This document shows positions 17,870 to 27,651 of a stretch of 60,124 bases of DNA, one piece after another. The DNA comes from Paraglaciecola polaris LMG 21857. Lineage in GTDB: Bacteria; Pseudomonadota; Gammaproteobacteria; Enterobacterales; Alteromonadaceae. Within the stretch, counting starts at the first letter, position 1. Every line of letters starts with the position of its first letter. The position numbers and the translations under genes are program-made. The stretch lies in the NCBI RefSeq assembly GCF_000315055.1, contig NZ_BAER01000093.1, positions 1 through 60,124 of the forward strand, written 5' to 3'. A model generated the notes under the pieces. That model saw only the letters and a program-made list of their open reading frames with translations. It ran no database searches and was not told where the DNA came from.

Positions 17870-18425
17870 ACTGAGCAATAAGCTCAAGCCGCATAAAGGT
17901 TTCACCTTGATAGAGTTAGTCATTGGCATGCTAGTTTTTGCCATTGCCATGACATTTTTTATCAGCCTAATTGTGCCCCAAGCAACACGCAGTATCGATC
18001 CCATATTTCAGGTGCGGGCGACAGAACTAGGGCAGTCGTTGCTGAATGAAATAAGTGGTAAGTCCTTTGATGAGAACTCAAGTCGAAATACTAGTCAACG
18101 TTGCGGAGACGTATCCGCACCGACTTGCACATTACCAAGCGCGTTAGGGCCTGACGGGGAAGCCCGCGGTGCATATAACGATGTAGACGATTTCCATGAG
18201 CTCGATGAACGTGACGGTAATATTCTTAGCGCTACAGGGGGCGTGATTGGCATCAATGGGGGCAATTTATATCAGGGCTTTCGCGCTACCGTGTCAGTTT
18301 TTTATGATGCAGATTTAAACGGTGGAGATGATGGTGTCGTGGGCGTAGCAAAACTGATCACAGTTACCATAACGACCCCAAACAACGAAGACCTTGTATT
18401 TTCGACCTACAGGTATAACTACTGA
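17856..18425 (+). CDS. mshD: MSHA minor pilin MshD
   Basis: 189 residues from ATG 17856, placed by GAAGGG 8 bases upstream and by the leader MNALRLSNKLKPHKG^FTLIELVIGMLVFAIAM. The pattern GQSLLNEISGKSFDENS is the PilV/GspI-like minor pilin block typical of MshD. It overlaps the end of mshC by 14 bases and its stop shares one base with the mshO start. Confidence 0.88.
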   Translation: MNALRLSNKLKPHKGFTLIELVIGMLVFAIAMTFFISLIVPQATRSIDPIFQVRATELGQSLLNEISGKSFDENSSRNTSQRCGDVSAPTCTLPSALGPDGEARGAYNDVDDFHELDERDGNILSATGGVIGINGGNLYQGFRATVSVFYDADLNGGDDGVVGVAKLITVTITTPNNEDLVFSTYRYNY

Positions 18426-19267
18426 TGGTCACAGGTAACGATTTTCAGACGCACAAAGGCTTTACCCTGGTTGAATTGATCACTGTCATCATTGTGTTAG
18501 GTGTGGTGTCTATCGGGGTGACCAGTTTTATTCGCTCTGGGGTGCAGATATTTAATGATGTGAGCGAGCGGGATGAGCTACTCAGTCAAAGTCGTTTTGT
18601 ACTCGAGCGTTTAAATCGAGAATTACGCAGTGCAGTGCCTAACAGCGCTCGTGTCGCCCAGACTAATGGTGCCCAATGTATCGAATTTGTGCCTACCATG
18701 TGGGCAACATATTACACCCGTTTACCTTTAACCCCCTCGACTATTCGCGAAGTGAATATCGTTGAACTAGGCGACCAAAATGGGCAATTTTCATTGGCCA
18801 GTGGTGATATGGCGATCGTATATCCTACCGACAGTGCTGACGTATACGATGCGGCGGAACAAAAACGCCGCACTATTCTATCCTGCACGGACAGCGAAGA
18901 TGGAGACTGTGCAACCAATGATAGCTCTGAACATTTAGCCACATTAACGGTTGATGGTGCCTTTGCGGATGTATCCCCTGCATCACGATTATATATAGTG
19001 CGAAATGCAGTGAGCTACTGTGTGCGTGATGGTGGTATTTTCCGGCATCAAACATCGATTGCGCAAGATCAGACAGTGTTTGGGACGGGCGGAACGCTTA
19101 TGGCCGAAAACATCATTAACAATCTATCGGTTTCTGCTCAACTCCCATTTACCATACAAAACGCCACTTTGAACCGGAATAGTCTAATTCAGATCCTGCT
19201 CGCGTTTGAGTTAAATGATGAAACCATTAATCTTAGCAGCGATATTCATGTGCCCAATGTCCCATAA
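18425..19267 (+). CDS. mshO: MSHA minor pilin MshO
   Basis: 280-residue GspJ/PilW-like minor pilin. Cleavage site THKG^FTLVELITVIIVLGVVSIGVTSFIRSG. The conserved RFVLERLNRELRSAVPNSAR block follows the helix and is the MshO hallmark. Start ATG overlaps the mshD stop (TGATG), so translation is coupled. Probably part of the tip-initiation complex. Confidence 0.9.
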   Translation: MVTGNDFQTHKGFTLVELITVIIVLGVVSIGVTSFIRSGVQIFNDVSERDELLSQSRFVLERLNRELRSAVPNSARVAQTNGAQCIEFVPTMWATYYTRLPLTPSTIREVNIVELGDQNGQFSLASGDMAIVYPTDSADVYDAAEQKRRTILSCTDSEDGDCATNDSSEHLATLTVDGAFADVSPASRLYIVRNAVSYCVRDGGIFRHQTSIAQDQTVFGTGGTLMAENIINNLSVSAQLPFTIQNATLNRNSLIQILLAFELNDETINLSSDIHVPNVP

Positions 19268-19697
19268 ACGTTATTGCGCCAAGCAACATAGTCGCTTTGA
19301 TAAACAGCGCGGTAGCATGTTGGTCATTGCCTTGTTTATTCTCATCGTGTTGGCCATTTTAGGTGTAGCTATGCTGAAAATGTTGGCTGCTTCTGCGGAC
19401 AGTGTCGTCAGTGAAGTGTACGGCCAGCGAGCACTAAATGCGGCCCGAAGTGGTGTTGAACGTGCGATTTCTGGTGCATTTCCCCTATCTGGTGTAAGCA
19501 GTTGCCCGGCAACTTATAATGTCACATTTACGAATACCCCTGGCCTACTTAACTGCAATTACGCCAGTGCTTGTGACGTCATATCTGTGGACGACAGTGG
19601 GGATGTGTACCAGTATTTTCGCTTTACAGCCCAAGGGAGTTGTATCGCGGGTGATACAGTGGTGAGTCGCAATGTGTCTGTGGAGGGGATTCAGTAA
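19248..19697 (+). CDS. mshP: MSHA biogenesis protein MshP (PilX-like)
   Basis: About 149 residues. The N-terminal helix QRGSMLVIALFILIVLAILGVAMLKML and the block YGQRALNAARSGVERAI are PilX/MshP features; there is no classical G^F-Glu5 prepilin site. Four cysteines occur in the C-terminal part. The start is uncertain: ATGs at 19215, 19248 and 19257 are in frame and overlap the end of mshO. Lies between mshO and mshQ, the expected place. Confidence 0.82.
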   Translation: MCPMSHKRYCAKQHSRFDKQRGSMLVIALFILIVLAILGVAMLKMLAASADSVVSEVYGQRALNAARSGVERAISGAFPLSGVSSCPATYNVTFTNTPGLLNCNYASACDVISVDDSGDVYQYFRFTAQGSCIAGDTVVSRNVSVEGIQ

Positions 19698-19758
19698 TGG
19701 AGTACATGGGTATGAAATGCTATCCGTTAATTCAACTTAACTCGGCTAAGCTGCAAAG

Positions 19759-22700
19759 ATGAAAATCTTTTTTCTAAGCTTTATAGGACTTATCAGCTTC
19801 ATAGTGTCGGGCGTAGCATTGGCGGATACCATGTGTACCGATTTAATCAGTGCTGAGGCCAGGGGCGATTTGACTGACTCCGGAGGAGCACAAAATAACT
19901 ACAGCAATTTAGAGAACTGTGGCTTTTTAATACGCCCAGATTCTGGGGGTAATATTGTTCTCTCGTTTAGCGATTTCCAGTATGAAAGTGGTTATGACAC
20001 CTTAACGGTTTATGATGGTTCGGACGCTAGTTCGCCGCAGTTGGGACGCTTTACTGGCAATACATTACCTGATTCAATTACCTCAACATCAGGTGCAATG
20101 TTCATTGTGCACAATACAGATCAATCTGTTGTAGGAAGAGGTTTTTCTGCCACTTGGCGGGTGAAAAACGTTAACAGTTGCAGTGCTGAAACCTATACAG
20201 TTGCAGATCACTTTCCCCAACAAAGTTACGCAAATAATTCGGGCTCACGAAATTGGACGTCTAACTGGTTGGAATTCGGAGAAAGTGATGGCGTAGCCAG
20301 TGGTGTTTTGCGTGTGGCGAATACATTATGCACCAACGCCAATTGCATGCGTTTAGGGATTATTTCCAGTTCGGGCCCAAGCACTTATTCTGGACGCTTC
20401 TTATATCGCAGGTTGGACTTATCCGACGCGGCAAGCGCGCAACTCACTTTTAATTACCGTACAGGCTATATAACCGGCAGTTCTACTGTGCGTCTGGGGA
20501 TTTCCACCAATGGTGGTCGCAGCTGGAATAATTTAGAGAACTACAATATATCTTCTACTCAAACGTCCGCCAACTCTCAAAGCTTCGATATCTCGAGATA
20601 TATTGGAAGTAATGTAGCCATTGGATTTGAAGTGAGTGGATCTAATTCGGTAACCGGTTTTTACGTGGATGACATGGAAGTGACCGTCACTCAAGAGGAA
20701 GTCTGTGACGGCCCCGCAATTGCATTTTACCAATTCGAGCAACCCAGTTGGCCTGGTGATGGCAGCATTACCGATTCTTCATCTTCTGGCTTTGACGGCT
20801 CGCCAAAAGGCGATGCATTCCCGCAATATCCTAATGAACAGAAATCGTGTCAGGTGATGAGTGTGCCTAATAACACCCGTTCTGATATTACCTCAGCAAT
20901 TGATACCACTCTCAGGTTGGATAGAGATATCGGCGAAAAAGGCACAATTTCATTTTGGTATCGCAGCAATGAGCCATGGCAAAGTGGGTCTCGACGTCAG
21001 TTATTCGATGCCTCCGAAAATTTAGGGAATAACGGTGATTCTAAATTCTTTTATTTGAGTCTGCGTTCGGGCACTTTGAATTTCGGCTTAGAGGATAGTG
21101 TTGACGACGATGGTGTTCTACGTGTTTCAGGTCTTGGGTTTGCCGCAAATGAATGGGTACATGTTGCGGTGAGTTATAATTACCCTTCTGACAGTGCTGC
21201 TATATACATCAATGGTCAACGTGCCGCCCAAACCAATAGTCTGGGGTTAAATGGTCGTATACCTGCATTTGAGACACTGTATGTGGGAGATAATCGAGGC
21301 CGTTATAAAATATTGGAAATGACTGAAAATTCTGCAAATGGTGAATTTGACGATCTGCGAATTTATGATTACAACCAAAGTAGTGATCAAGTTAACACTG
21401 ACTTAAATGATGTGTCCCCCTGCCAAGTGAGCCCTTACGCAGTTTATGAGTTCGAGCAAGCGGAATTTGAGGGAAACCAAAGCGTGTTGGACAGTACAGA
21501 TAATGTGCGTCACGCGTCACCAGTGGGAAATGTATCATCTGTGCTCTCAACGGATCAAATCTCCTGTCGCTACGTGGATATTCCGTTTAATCGTTCGGCA
21601 AATAGTTACGATGCCATAAACACAGGCATATCACCGGATGATATGGGCTCCGCTGGTACTATTTCATTTTGGTATCGCAGCAACGAAGCTTGGTCTAGCA
21701 GTAACAGTCGCCAGCTCTTTGATGCATCAACCAATATTGGTAATTCCAATTCTAAATATTTTTATTTAAGTTTACGCTCGTCTAAGCTTTATTTCGGTCT
21801 TGAAGACACCAATGACCGAGATGCTGAGGTAGTGACGTCCGGACTAAACATCGCTGAAAATGTGTGGGCTCATATTGCGGTTAGCTATGACTATGCTGCA
21901 AAAACTGCGGTTATCTATGTTAACGGTACAGAAATTGGCCGCTCTAATAGTCTTAATTTAACCAGCAGTATTGCGCAATTTAATACCTTGTATATTGGTG
22001 ATAATCGTACCAATTATATCGTAACAAACATGACAGGCAACTCAGCGAATGGACAATTTGATAATGTTCGTTTAAATGCTTTTGTACAAAATAGCAGTCA
22101 AGTCACCACGGACATGAATCGTTTAAGTACCTGCCAAGCCATCAGTCATTATCAACTGGAACACGACGGTCAGGGATTAACGTGTGAAGCAGAAAGCATT
22201 ACGATTAAAGCGTGCGCCAATGAAAGCTGCAGTGAGCTGTACACAGAGCAAAGTACACTGGGCTTGTCACCTGGCGGGTGGGATGCGGGCAATCCGCTTG
22301 TATTTACTGGCTCTGTAGAAAATACGCCTCTTAGGGTGCTTGATCCCAGTACGTTTAGCTTCAGTAAAACGTCTGCTGAACCTGATGTGCCTTTACGCTG
22401 TGTGAACACGGGCTCAGGGGAAGAAGATTGCAATATGACTTTTGTTGATGCGGGTTTTGAGTTTATTGGTGCGGATGCGACGAACAAGTTTTTGCCTGAT
22501 CAGTTGGCACAGGTGAACTTCAGCGGGGCGAACTTAAGAGCAGTACAAAATACCAATGGCGTGTGCCAAGCTTTGTTGCAAGGGCAACAAGATATTACCT
22601 TAGGTGTTAATTGTACTTCACCAGATATTTGCTTAACACCTTTTAGCTCGGTTGATACCAGTGTTAATCCAAGTGGTGAATCAACCGGCAGTGTAAGATT

Positions 22701-24372
22701 AACTTTTGATGCTGATGGCATCGCTTCTTTGCGTCCTTTTTATTATGCCGATGCTGGGCGCGTTGCTTTGCGGGCAACAGCTGAAATAAATGGGGTAACG
22801 ATTACCTCAGGTGTGGCAAGTGTCGATATTTTGCCTAGCAACTTGACCTTGTCGGTGGCGCCGGTTTCTCTGATATATACTGATAACGATTTTAGTGTTT
22901 ACCCCTCATTGAGCGATACTGACGTATACCCTGCAGGCAAAGACTTTACCTTAAACATAACTGCATATGGTGCGTTAGGTGACAACCCATTACCGAATTA
23001 CCAACCCGGGCAATTACAAATAGCGCTGGAACGTATGCTGCCGTTTGAAGCCGCTGGGGCAGATGGCTTAATAACCTATGGTGCTGGCGCAAACGTACAA
23101 AGTCAGTTAACTCAGCAATTCAGTGATGGGGCCAGTTTAGTTTTCGACGGTGGCGAGTATAGCTATCAGGCTAATTACAGTGAGGTAGGTGTTGTGCGCG
23201 TGGATGTGCGGGATGTCAATTACCTCGCGGATATCAATAACCCGAACACCAGCACAGTTGCCAGTGGCGGCCCCTTGACCCTAGGTGAGTTCACGCCAGC
23301 TTACTTTGAGGCAAGGGTGTTAACTCGCCCTGAGCTCGCTAATCAGTGTGGTGACTTCAGTTATATTGGCCAAGATATTGAATTTCTGCCCACTGCTCAA
23401 GTCGAGCTGGTTGCAATGAGTGCGTTAGGCTTTGTGACCAAAAACTACAAAAATGGCTACTGGCGTTACAGCCCTGATACGTTAAACGGTGTAGTTATTT
23501 CCGATGAGTCGGTTCATGCAACTGCGAGCCCCGAGGTGACGCGTATCACTTATTATGCGCCTGCCGAAATCACCCCTCCGGTGAACTTTGATGGAATTAC
23601 CTTAATTGAATTACCTGACGCTAACTTCAAATACCATAAAGTCGATAGTGATTACGCCACTTATCCCTTAGTTGAGCGCTTTGCAGCGACGGTTGATATG
23701 CGTCTGCTGGATACTTTTTTAAGTGCTGACAGCAATGTGTGTTATCAAAGTGATTATCCTGTGTCGGGTTGTGAAGCGTTTAGCTTAAGTGATGCGACTG
23801 GTAGTGACATTACAGGGGCGAATGTTACGGTTCGCCATGGTCGTTTAGCCCTTTCGCCTAATTTCGGCCCTGAAACGGATTTTCTGGTTACACCTGTTAC
23901 CGCTGAACATTATTTCAATGGCCGTTGGCAACATAATCAAGAAGACCGCTGTACGGTAATCGACTTAACTGAAAGCTCTGGGCAAATAATGCTAACGCCC
24001 CAAGGGGATAACGATATAACTGGGCAAATTGATTTGGTAACCAGCAGTGGCACATTAATCGGTGGGGAAATGGCAGGGAATAGCAATTTTGCACTTACCG
24101 GCGGAGCCTCAGGGAATGGTCCTGGTATTGCTGGTGCGGTTGAAGTGTCGTTAGACCCAAGTGCAGGTAACCCAGCATGGGCACAATATATGAACTTCGA
24201 TTGGGATCACGATGGTTTTATCTGCGCTAATGTAACCCAGTGCCCTACGGCAGATGACCTACCTAGGGTATCAGGATCACCGTCAGGCTTAGATGGTCCT
24301 TCTTCAATATTGACTTTTGGTTTATATCGGGGCAATGAGCGGATCATTCACTGGCGAGAAGTATTTCATTAA
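19759..24372 (+). CDS. mshQ: MshQ: very large MSHA tip-adhesin-like protein with CUB and two LamG-type domains
   Basis: 1537 residues, secreted (signal peptide about 1-22). Domains in order: a CUB-like domain at about 26-131 (ENCGFLI, FQYESGYDTLTVYDG, GFSATWRV); a jelly-roll, possibly MAM-like, segment at about 142-312; two LamG/concanavalin-like modules at about 315-550 and 555-790 that are clear tandem copies (both contain ISFWYRSNE, RQLFDAS, FYLSLRS, FGLED, YIGDN or YVGDN); and the conserved MshQ C-terminal domain (DUF6701) from about 796, starting HYQLEHDGQGLTCEAESITI. MshQ is the last gene of MSHA loci and with the minor pilins is thought to form the tip. The CUB fold is unusual in this family. 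No clear terminator follows. Confidence 0.88.
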   Translation: MKIFFLSFIGLISFIVSGVALADTMCTDLISAEARGDLTDSGGAQNNYSNLENCGFLIRPDSGGNIVLSFSDFQYESGYDTLTVYDGSDASSPQLGRFTGNTLPDSITSTSGAMFIVHNTDQSVVGRGFSATWRVKNVNSCSAETYTVADHFPQQSYANNSGSRNWTSNWLEFGESDGVASGVLRVANTLCTNANCMRLGIISSSGPSTYSGRFLYRRLDLSDAASAQLTFNYRTGYITGSSTVRLGISTNGGRSWNNLENYNISSTQTSANSQSFDISRYIGSNVAIGFEVSGSNSVTGFYVDDMEVTVTQEEVCDGPAIAFYQFEQPSWPGDGSITDSSSSGFDGSPKGDAFPQYPNEQKSCQVMSVPNNTRSDITSAIDTTLRLDRDIGEKGTISFWYRSNEPWQSGSRRQLFDASENLGNNGDSKFFYLSLRSGTLNFGLEDSVDDDGVLRVSGLGFAANEWVHVAVSYNYPSDSAAIYINGQRAAQTNSLGLNGRIPAFETLYVGDNRGRYKILEMTENSANGEFDDLRIYDYNQSSDQVNTDLNDVSPCQVSPYAVYEFEQAEFEGNQSVLDSTDNVRHASPVGNVSSVLSTDQISCRYVDIPFNRSANSYDAINTGISPDDMGSAGTISFWYRSNEAWSSSNSRQLFDASTNIGNSNSKYFYLSLRSSKLYFGLEDTNDRDAEVVTSGLNIAENVWAHIAVSYDYAAKTAVIYVNGTEIGRSNSLNLTSSIAQFNTLYIGDNRTNYIVTNMTGNSANGQFDNVRLNAFVQNSSQVTTDMNRLSTCQAISHYQLEHDGQGLTCEAESITIKACANESCSELYTEQSTLGLSPGGWDAGNPLVFTGSVENTPLRVLDPSTFSFSKTSAEPDVPLRCVNTGSGEEDCNMTFVDAGFEFIGADATNKFLPDQLAQVNFSGANLRAVQNTNGVCQALLQGQQDITLGVNCTSPDICLTPFSSVDTSVNPSGESTGSVRLTFDADGIASLRPFYYADAGRVALRATAEINGVTITSGVASVDILPSNLTLSVAPVSLIYTDNDFSVYPSLSDTDVYPAGKDFTLNITAYGALGDNPLPNYQPGQLQIALERMLPFEAAGADGLITYGAGANVQSQLTQQFSDGASLVFDGGEYSYQANYSEVGVVRVDVRDVNYLADINNPNTSTVASGGPLTLGEFTPAYFEARVLTRPELANQCGDFSYIGQDIEFLPTAQVELVAMSALGFVTKNYKNGYWRYSPDTLNGVVISDESVHATASPEVTRITYYAPAEITPPVNFDGITLIELPDANFKYHKVDSDYATYPLVERFAATVDMRLLDTFLSADSNVCYQSDYPVSGCEAFSLSDATGSDITGANVTVRHGRLALSPNFGPETDFLVTPVTAEHYFNGRWQHNQEDRCTVIDLTESSGQIMLTPQGDNDITGQIDLVTSSGTLIGGEMAGNSNFALTGGASGNGPGIAGAVEVSLDPSAGNPAWAQYMNFDWDHDGFICANVTQCPTADDLPRVSGSPSGLDGPSSILTFGLYRGNERIIHWREVFH

Positions 24373-24512
24373 TCGAAAAGAATAATTTTTTCGGTGGGGC
24401 ACTTTCATGAAAAAAAGTGGTCTCAACAGGTTATTATTTTGGTGCGATGAAATGCAGGTTTTTGTTCTTTTTTGGCGACTTGATAAAATTTTGAGTACTA
24501 AACCGCGATTAA

Positions 24513-25670
<1,158 letters not shown>

Positions 25671-25688
25671 CCCTCAGTAAAGGATACA

Positions 25689-25710
25689 AAAAGCGGCGTT
25701 AGCCGCTTTT
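25689..25710 (+). terminator. Hairpin between mreB and mreC (terminator or attenuator)
   Basis: AAAAGCGGC (25689-25697), loop GTTA, GCCGCTTTT (25702-25710), ending ten bases before the mreC start. A nine-base perfect stem with a short T run. It could let most transcripts stop after mreB. Confidence 0.7.
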
Positions 25711-25719
25711 ACATTTCAT

Positions 25720-26580
25720 ATGAACTCGATTTTTCTGCGTGGTCCATCGCTCCAAATTAAACTGGTTTTTGCGTTAGCAATGTCGGCCAGTTTAATCGTG
25801 TTTGATCATGTTTATGATGGTTTTGCTACCACTCGGGTATACCTCAATTCTGTGGTCAGCCCAATTCAATACTTAGCTAATTTGCCCAGCGAAATGCTTA
25901 ACGCCAGTGCCAGTCGTTTGGTATCTCATCAACAACTGGTGGAAGAAAATGCTGAATTACAGCACAACGCCGTTGTGCTTAACGGTAAATTGCAGCGCTA
26001 TATTCTATTACAAGAAGAAAATGATCGTCTGCGACGCCTGCTGAATACTCCAGTACGAGGTGATATTCGTAAGGAAGTCGCCGAATTAATGGCAGTTGAC
26101 AACAATCCTTATAGTCACCAGATTGTGATTGACCGGGGTGCCATTCAAGGTGTTTATGAAGGGCAGCCGGTAATCGATGACAAAGGCATTGTCGGGCAAA
26201 TTATGCAGGTTGGCTCGACCAACAGTCGAGTATTGTTGATTTCCGACGTAACCCACGCTATTCCGGTTCGTGTGGCGCGTAATAATATCCGCATGATTGC
26301 CTCTGGTTCTGGTAGTTTGGACGATTTAATCATCCAACACGTGCCCCACAGCGCAGATATTCAAGAAGGCGATCTGCTGCTTTCCTCTGGATTAGGTAAC
26401 GTTTTTCCTGAAGGGTATCCAGTGGCCAGAATCACCTCAATTGTGCGCGACGAAGGGCGTCCCTTTGCACAGGTTAATGCTGCACCGGTTGCTCAGCTCG
26501 ACAGGCTTAAATACTTACTCTTATTGTGGCCAAACAACTTAGTGGGGCCAGAGCAGCAAAACTCGGGTTTAGAGCAATGA
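25720..26580 (+). CDS. mreC: Rod shape-determining protein MreC
   Basis: 286 residues. One N-terminal membrane helix (about 15-30), a coiled coil at about 65-105 (LVEENAELQHNAVVLNGKLQRYILLQEENDRLRRLL), then the two beta-barrels of the MreC periplasmic domain (VDNNPYSHQIVIDRGAIQGVYEGQPVIDDKGIVGQI and GDLLLSSGLGNVFPEGYPVARI). It links MreB filaments with PBP2/RodA. No clear ribosome site is visible because the hairpin lies immediately upstream. Stop overlaps mreD by ATGA. Confidence 0.95.
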   Translation: MNSIFLRGPSLQIKLVFALAMSASLIVFDHVYDGFATTRVYLNSVVSPIQYLANLPSEMLNASASRLVSHQQLVEENAELQHNAVVLNGKLQRYILLQEENDRLRRLLNTPVRGDIRKEVAELMAVDNNPYSHQIVIDRGAIQGVYEGQPVIDDKGIVGQIMQVGSTNSRVLLISDVTHAIPVRVARNNIRMIASGSGSLDDLIIQHVPHSADIQEGDLLLSSGLGNVFPEGYPVARITSIVRDEGRPFAQVNAAPVAQLDRLKYLLLLWPNNLVGPEQQNSGLEQ

Positions 26581-27053
26581 AATTAAGAAACAATGCCATC
26601 GGTCTGAGTATCATTGTGGCTTTGGTGTTACAAATTATGCCTATGCCTAGCATAGTCGAGCAGTACCGACCCGATTGGGTATTTTTAGTGCTGGGCTATT
26701 GGGCTCTCGCCTTACCTGAGCGTGTAAACGTGGGCGTGGCATGTTTTGTGGGTTTGATACTTGATATTTTACTGGGCACCAGTATTGGTGTACACAGTTT
26801 TGCTATGAGCTTGAGTGTATTTGTGCTCGCCGCCAATTATCAGCGTTTACGCAATTATTCGGTTTGGCAACAAGCCGTAGTGATTGGCATATTATGTGCG
26901 CTGTATAATTTAGTGGTGTTTTGGTTAATACATTTGTTAACTGATATCTACTTCATACTCACTTACATGTGGCCCGTTGTTACCTCTATGGTGATTTGGC
27001 CTTGGATATTTTGGTTACTACGTCGGGTTCGTCGTCAATTGCATTTGAGTTGA
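26577..27053 (+). CDS. mreD: Rod shape-determining membrane protein MreD
   Basis: 158 residues from ATG 26577, which overlaps the mreC stop as ATGA; an upstream in-frame ATG lies inside mreC and is unlikely. Five or so membrane helices; RPDWVFLVLGYWALALPERVNVG and FVGLILDILLGTSIGVHSF are the MreD signature. Works with MreBC in the elongasome. Confidence 0.94.
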   Translation: MKLRNNAIGLSIIVALVLQIMPMPSIVEQYRPDWVFLVLGYWALALPERVNVGVACFVGLILDILLGTSIGVHSFAMSLSVFVLAANYQRLRNYSVWQQAVVIGILCALYNLVVFWLIHLLTDIYFILTYMWPVVTSMVIWPWIFWLLRRVRRQLHLS

Positions 27054-27072
27054 ACCCCACCAGACATCAGTT

Positions 27073-27651
27073 ATGCTTATTTTAGCTTCTCAGTCACCCC
27101 GCCGAGCTGAGTTACTTAGCCAAATCGGCGTGCCTTTTACCACCTTAAGCGCGGATATTGACGAAACGCTGTTACCTAATGAAACCCCTAGTATTTATGT
27201 TCAGCGCTTGGCACAGCAAAAAGCGCAGGCCGGCTGGCACGCTAGTACTCATTTGGCCGCTGAACGATGGGCGTTAGGCGCAGATACAGTGGTGGTTATT
27301 CACGAGCAAGTGCTGGGTAAACCTAAAGATTTAAATGATGCTAAGCGCATGCTTAGCATGCTATCGGGTCAGCAACATCAGGTATTCACCGCTGTCTCAA
27401 TAACGTCAGGTCAACGTTTTGAAAGCATTCTAGTGAAAACGGATGTGACTTTTTGTTCTTTGAGTCCGTCTCAGATAGAAACGTATTGGCAAACCGGCGA
27501 GCCCCTTGATAAAGCGGGCAGTTACGCCATTCAGGGTATAGGGGGCAAGTTTGTCACCCACATAAACGGTAGTTATAGTGCCGTAGTCGGGTTACCTTTA
27601 TATGAAACGAATCAACTACTTTCTCGGATGAGCCAGACCCATGAGTGCTGA
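27073..27651 (+). CDS. maf: Maf family nucleoside triphosphate pyrophosphatase (dTTP/UTP, YhdE type)
   Basis: 192 residues. The start MLILASQSPRRAELLSQIG is the Maf phosphate-binding signature (SxSPRR). Other blocks: GADTVVVIHEQVLGKPKD, MLSGQQHQVFTAVSI and DKAGSYAIQGIGGKFV, with Lys and Glu/Asp positions of the active site. It hydrolyses dTTP/UTP and some modified nucleotides, and is implicated in septum inhibition in Bacillus. Position between mreD and rng as in E. coli yhdE. Overlaps rng by 11 bases. Confidence 0.94.
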   Translation: MLILASQSPRRAELLSQIGVPFTTLSADIDETLLPNETPSIYVQRLAQQKAQAGWHASTHLAAERWALGADTVVVIHEQVLGKPKDLNDAKRMLSMLSGQQHQVFTAVSITSGQRFESILVKTDVTFCSLSPSQIETYWQTGEPLDKAGSYAIQGIGGKFVTHINGSYSAVVGLPLYETNQLLSRMSQTHEC

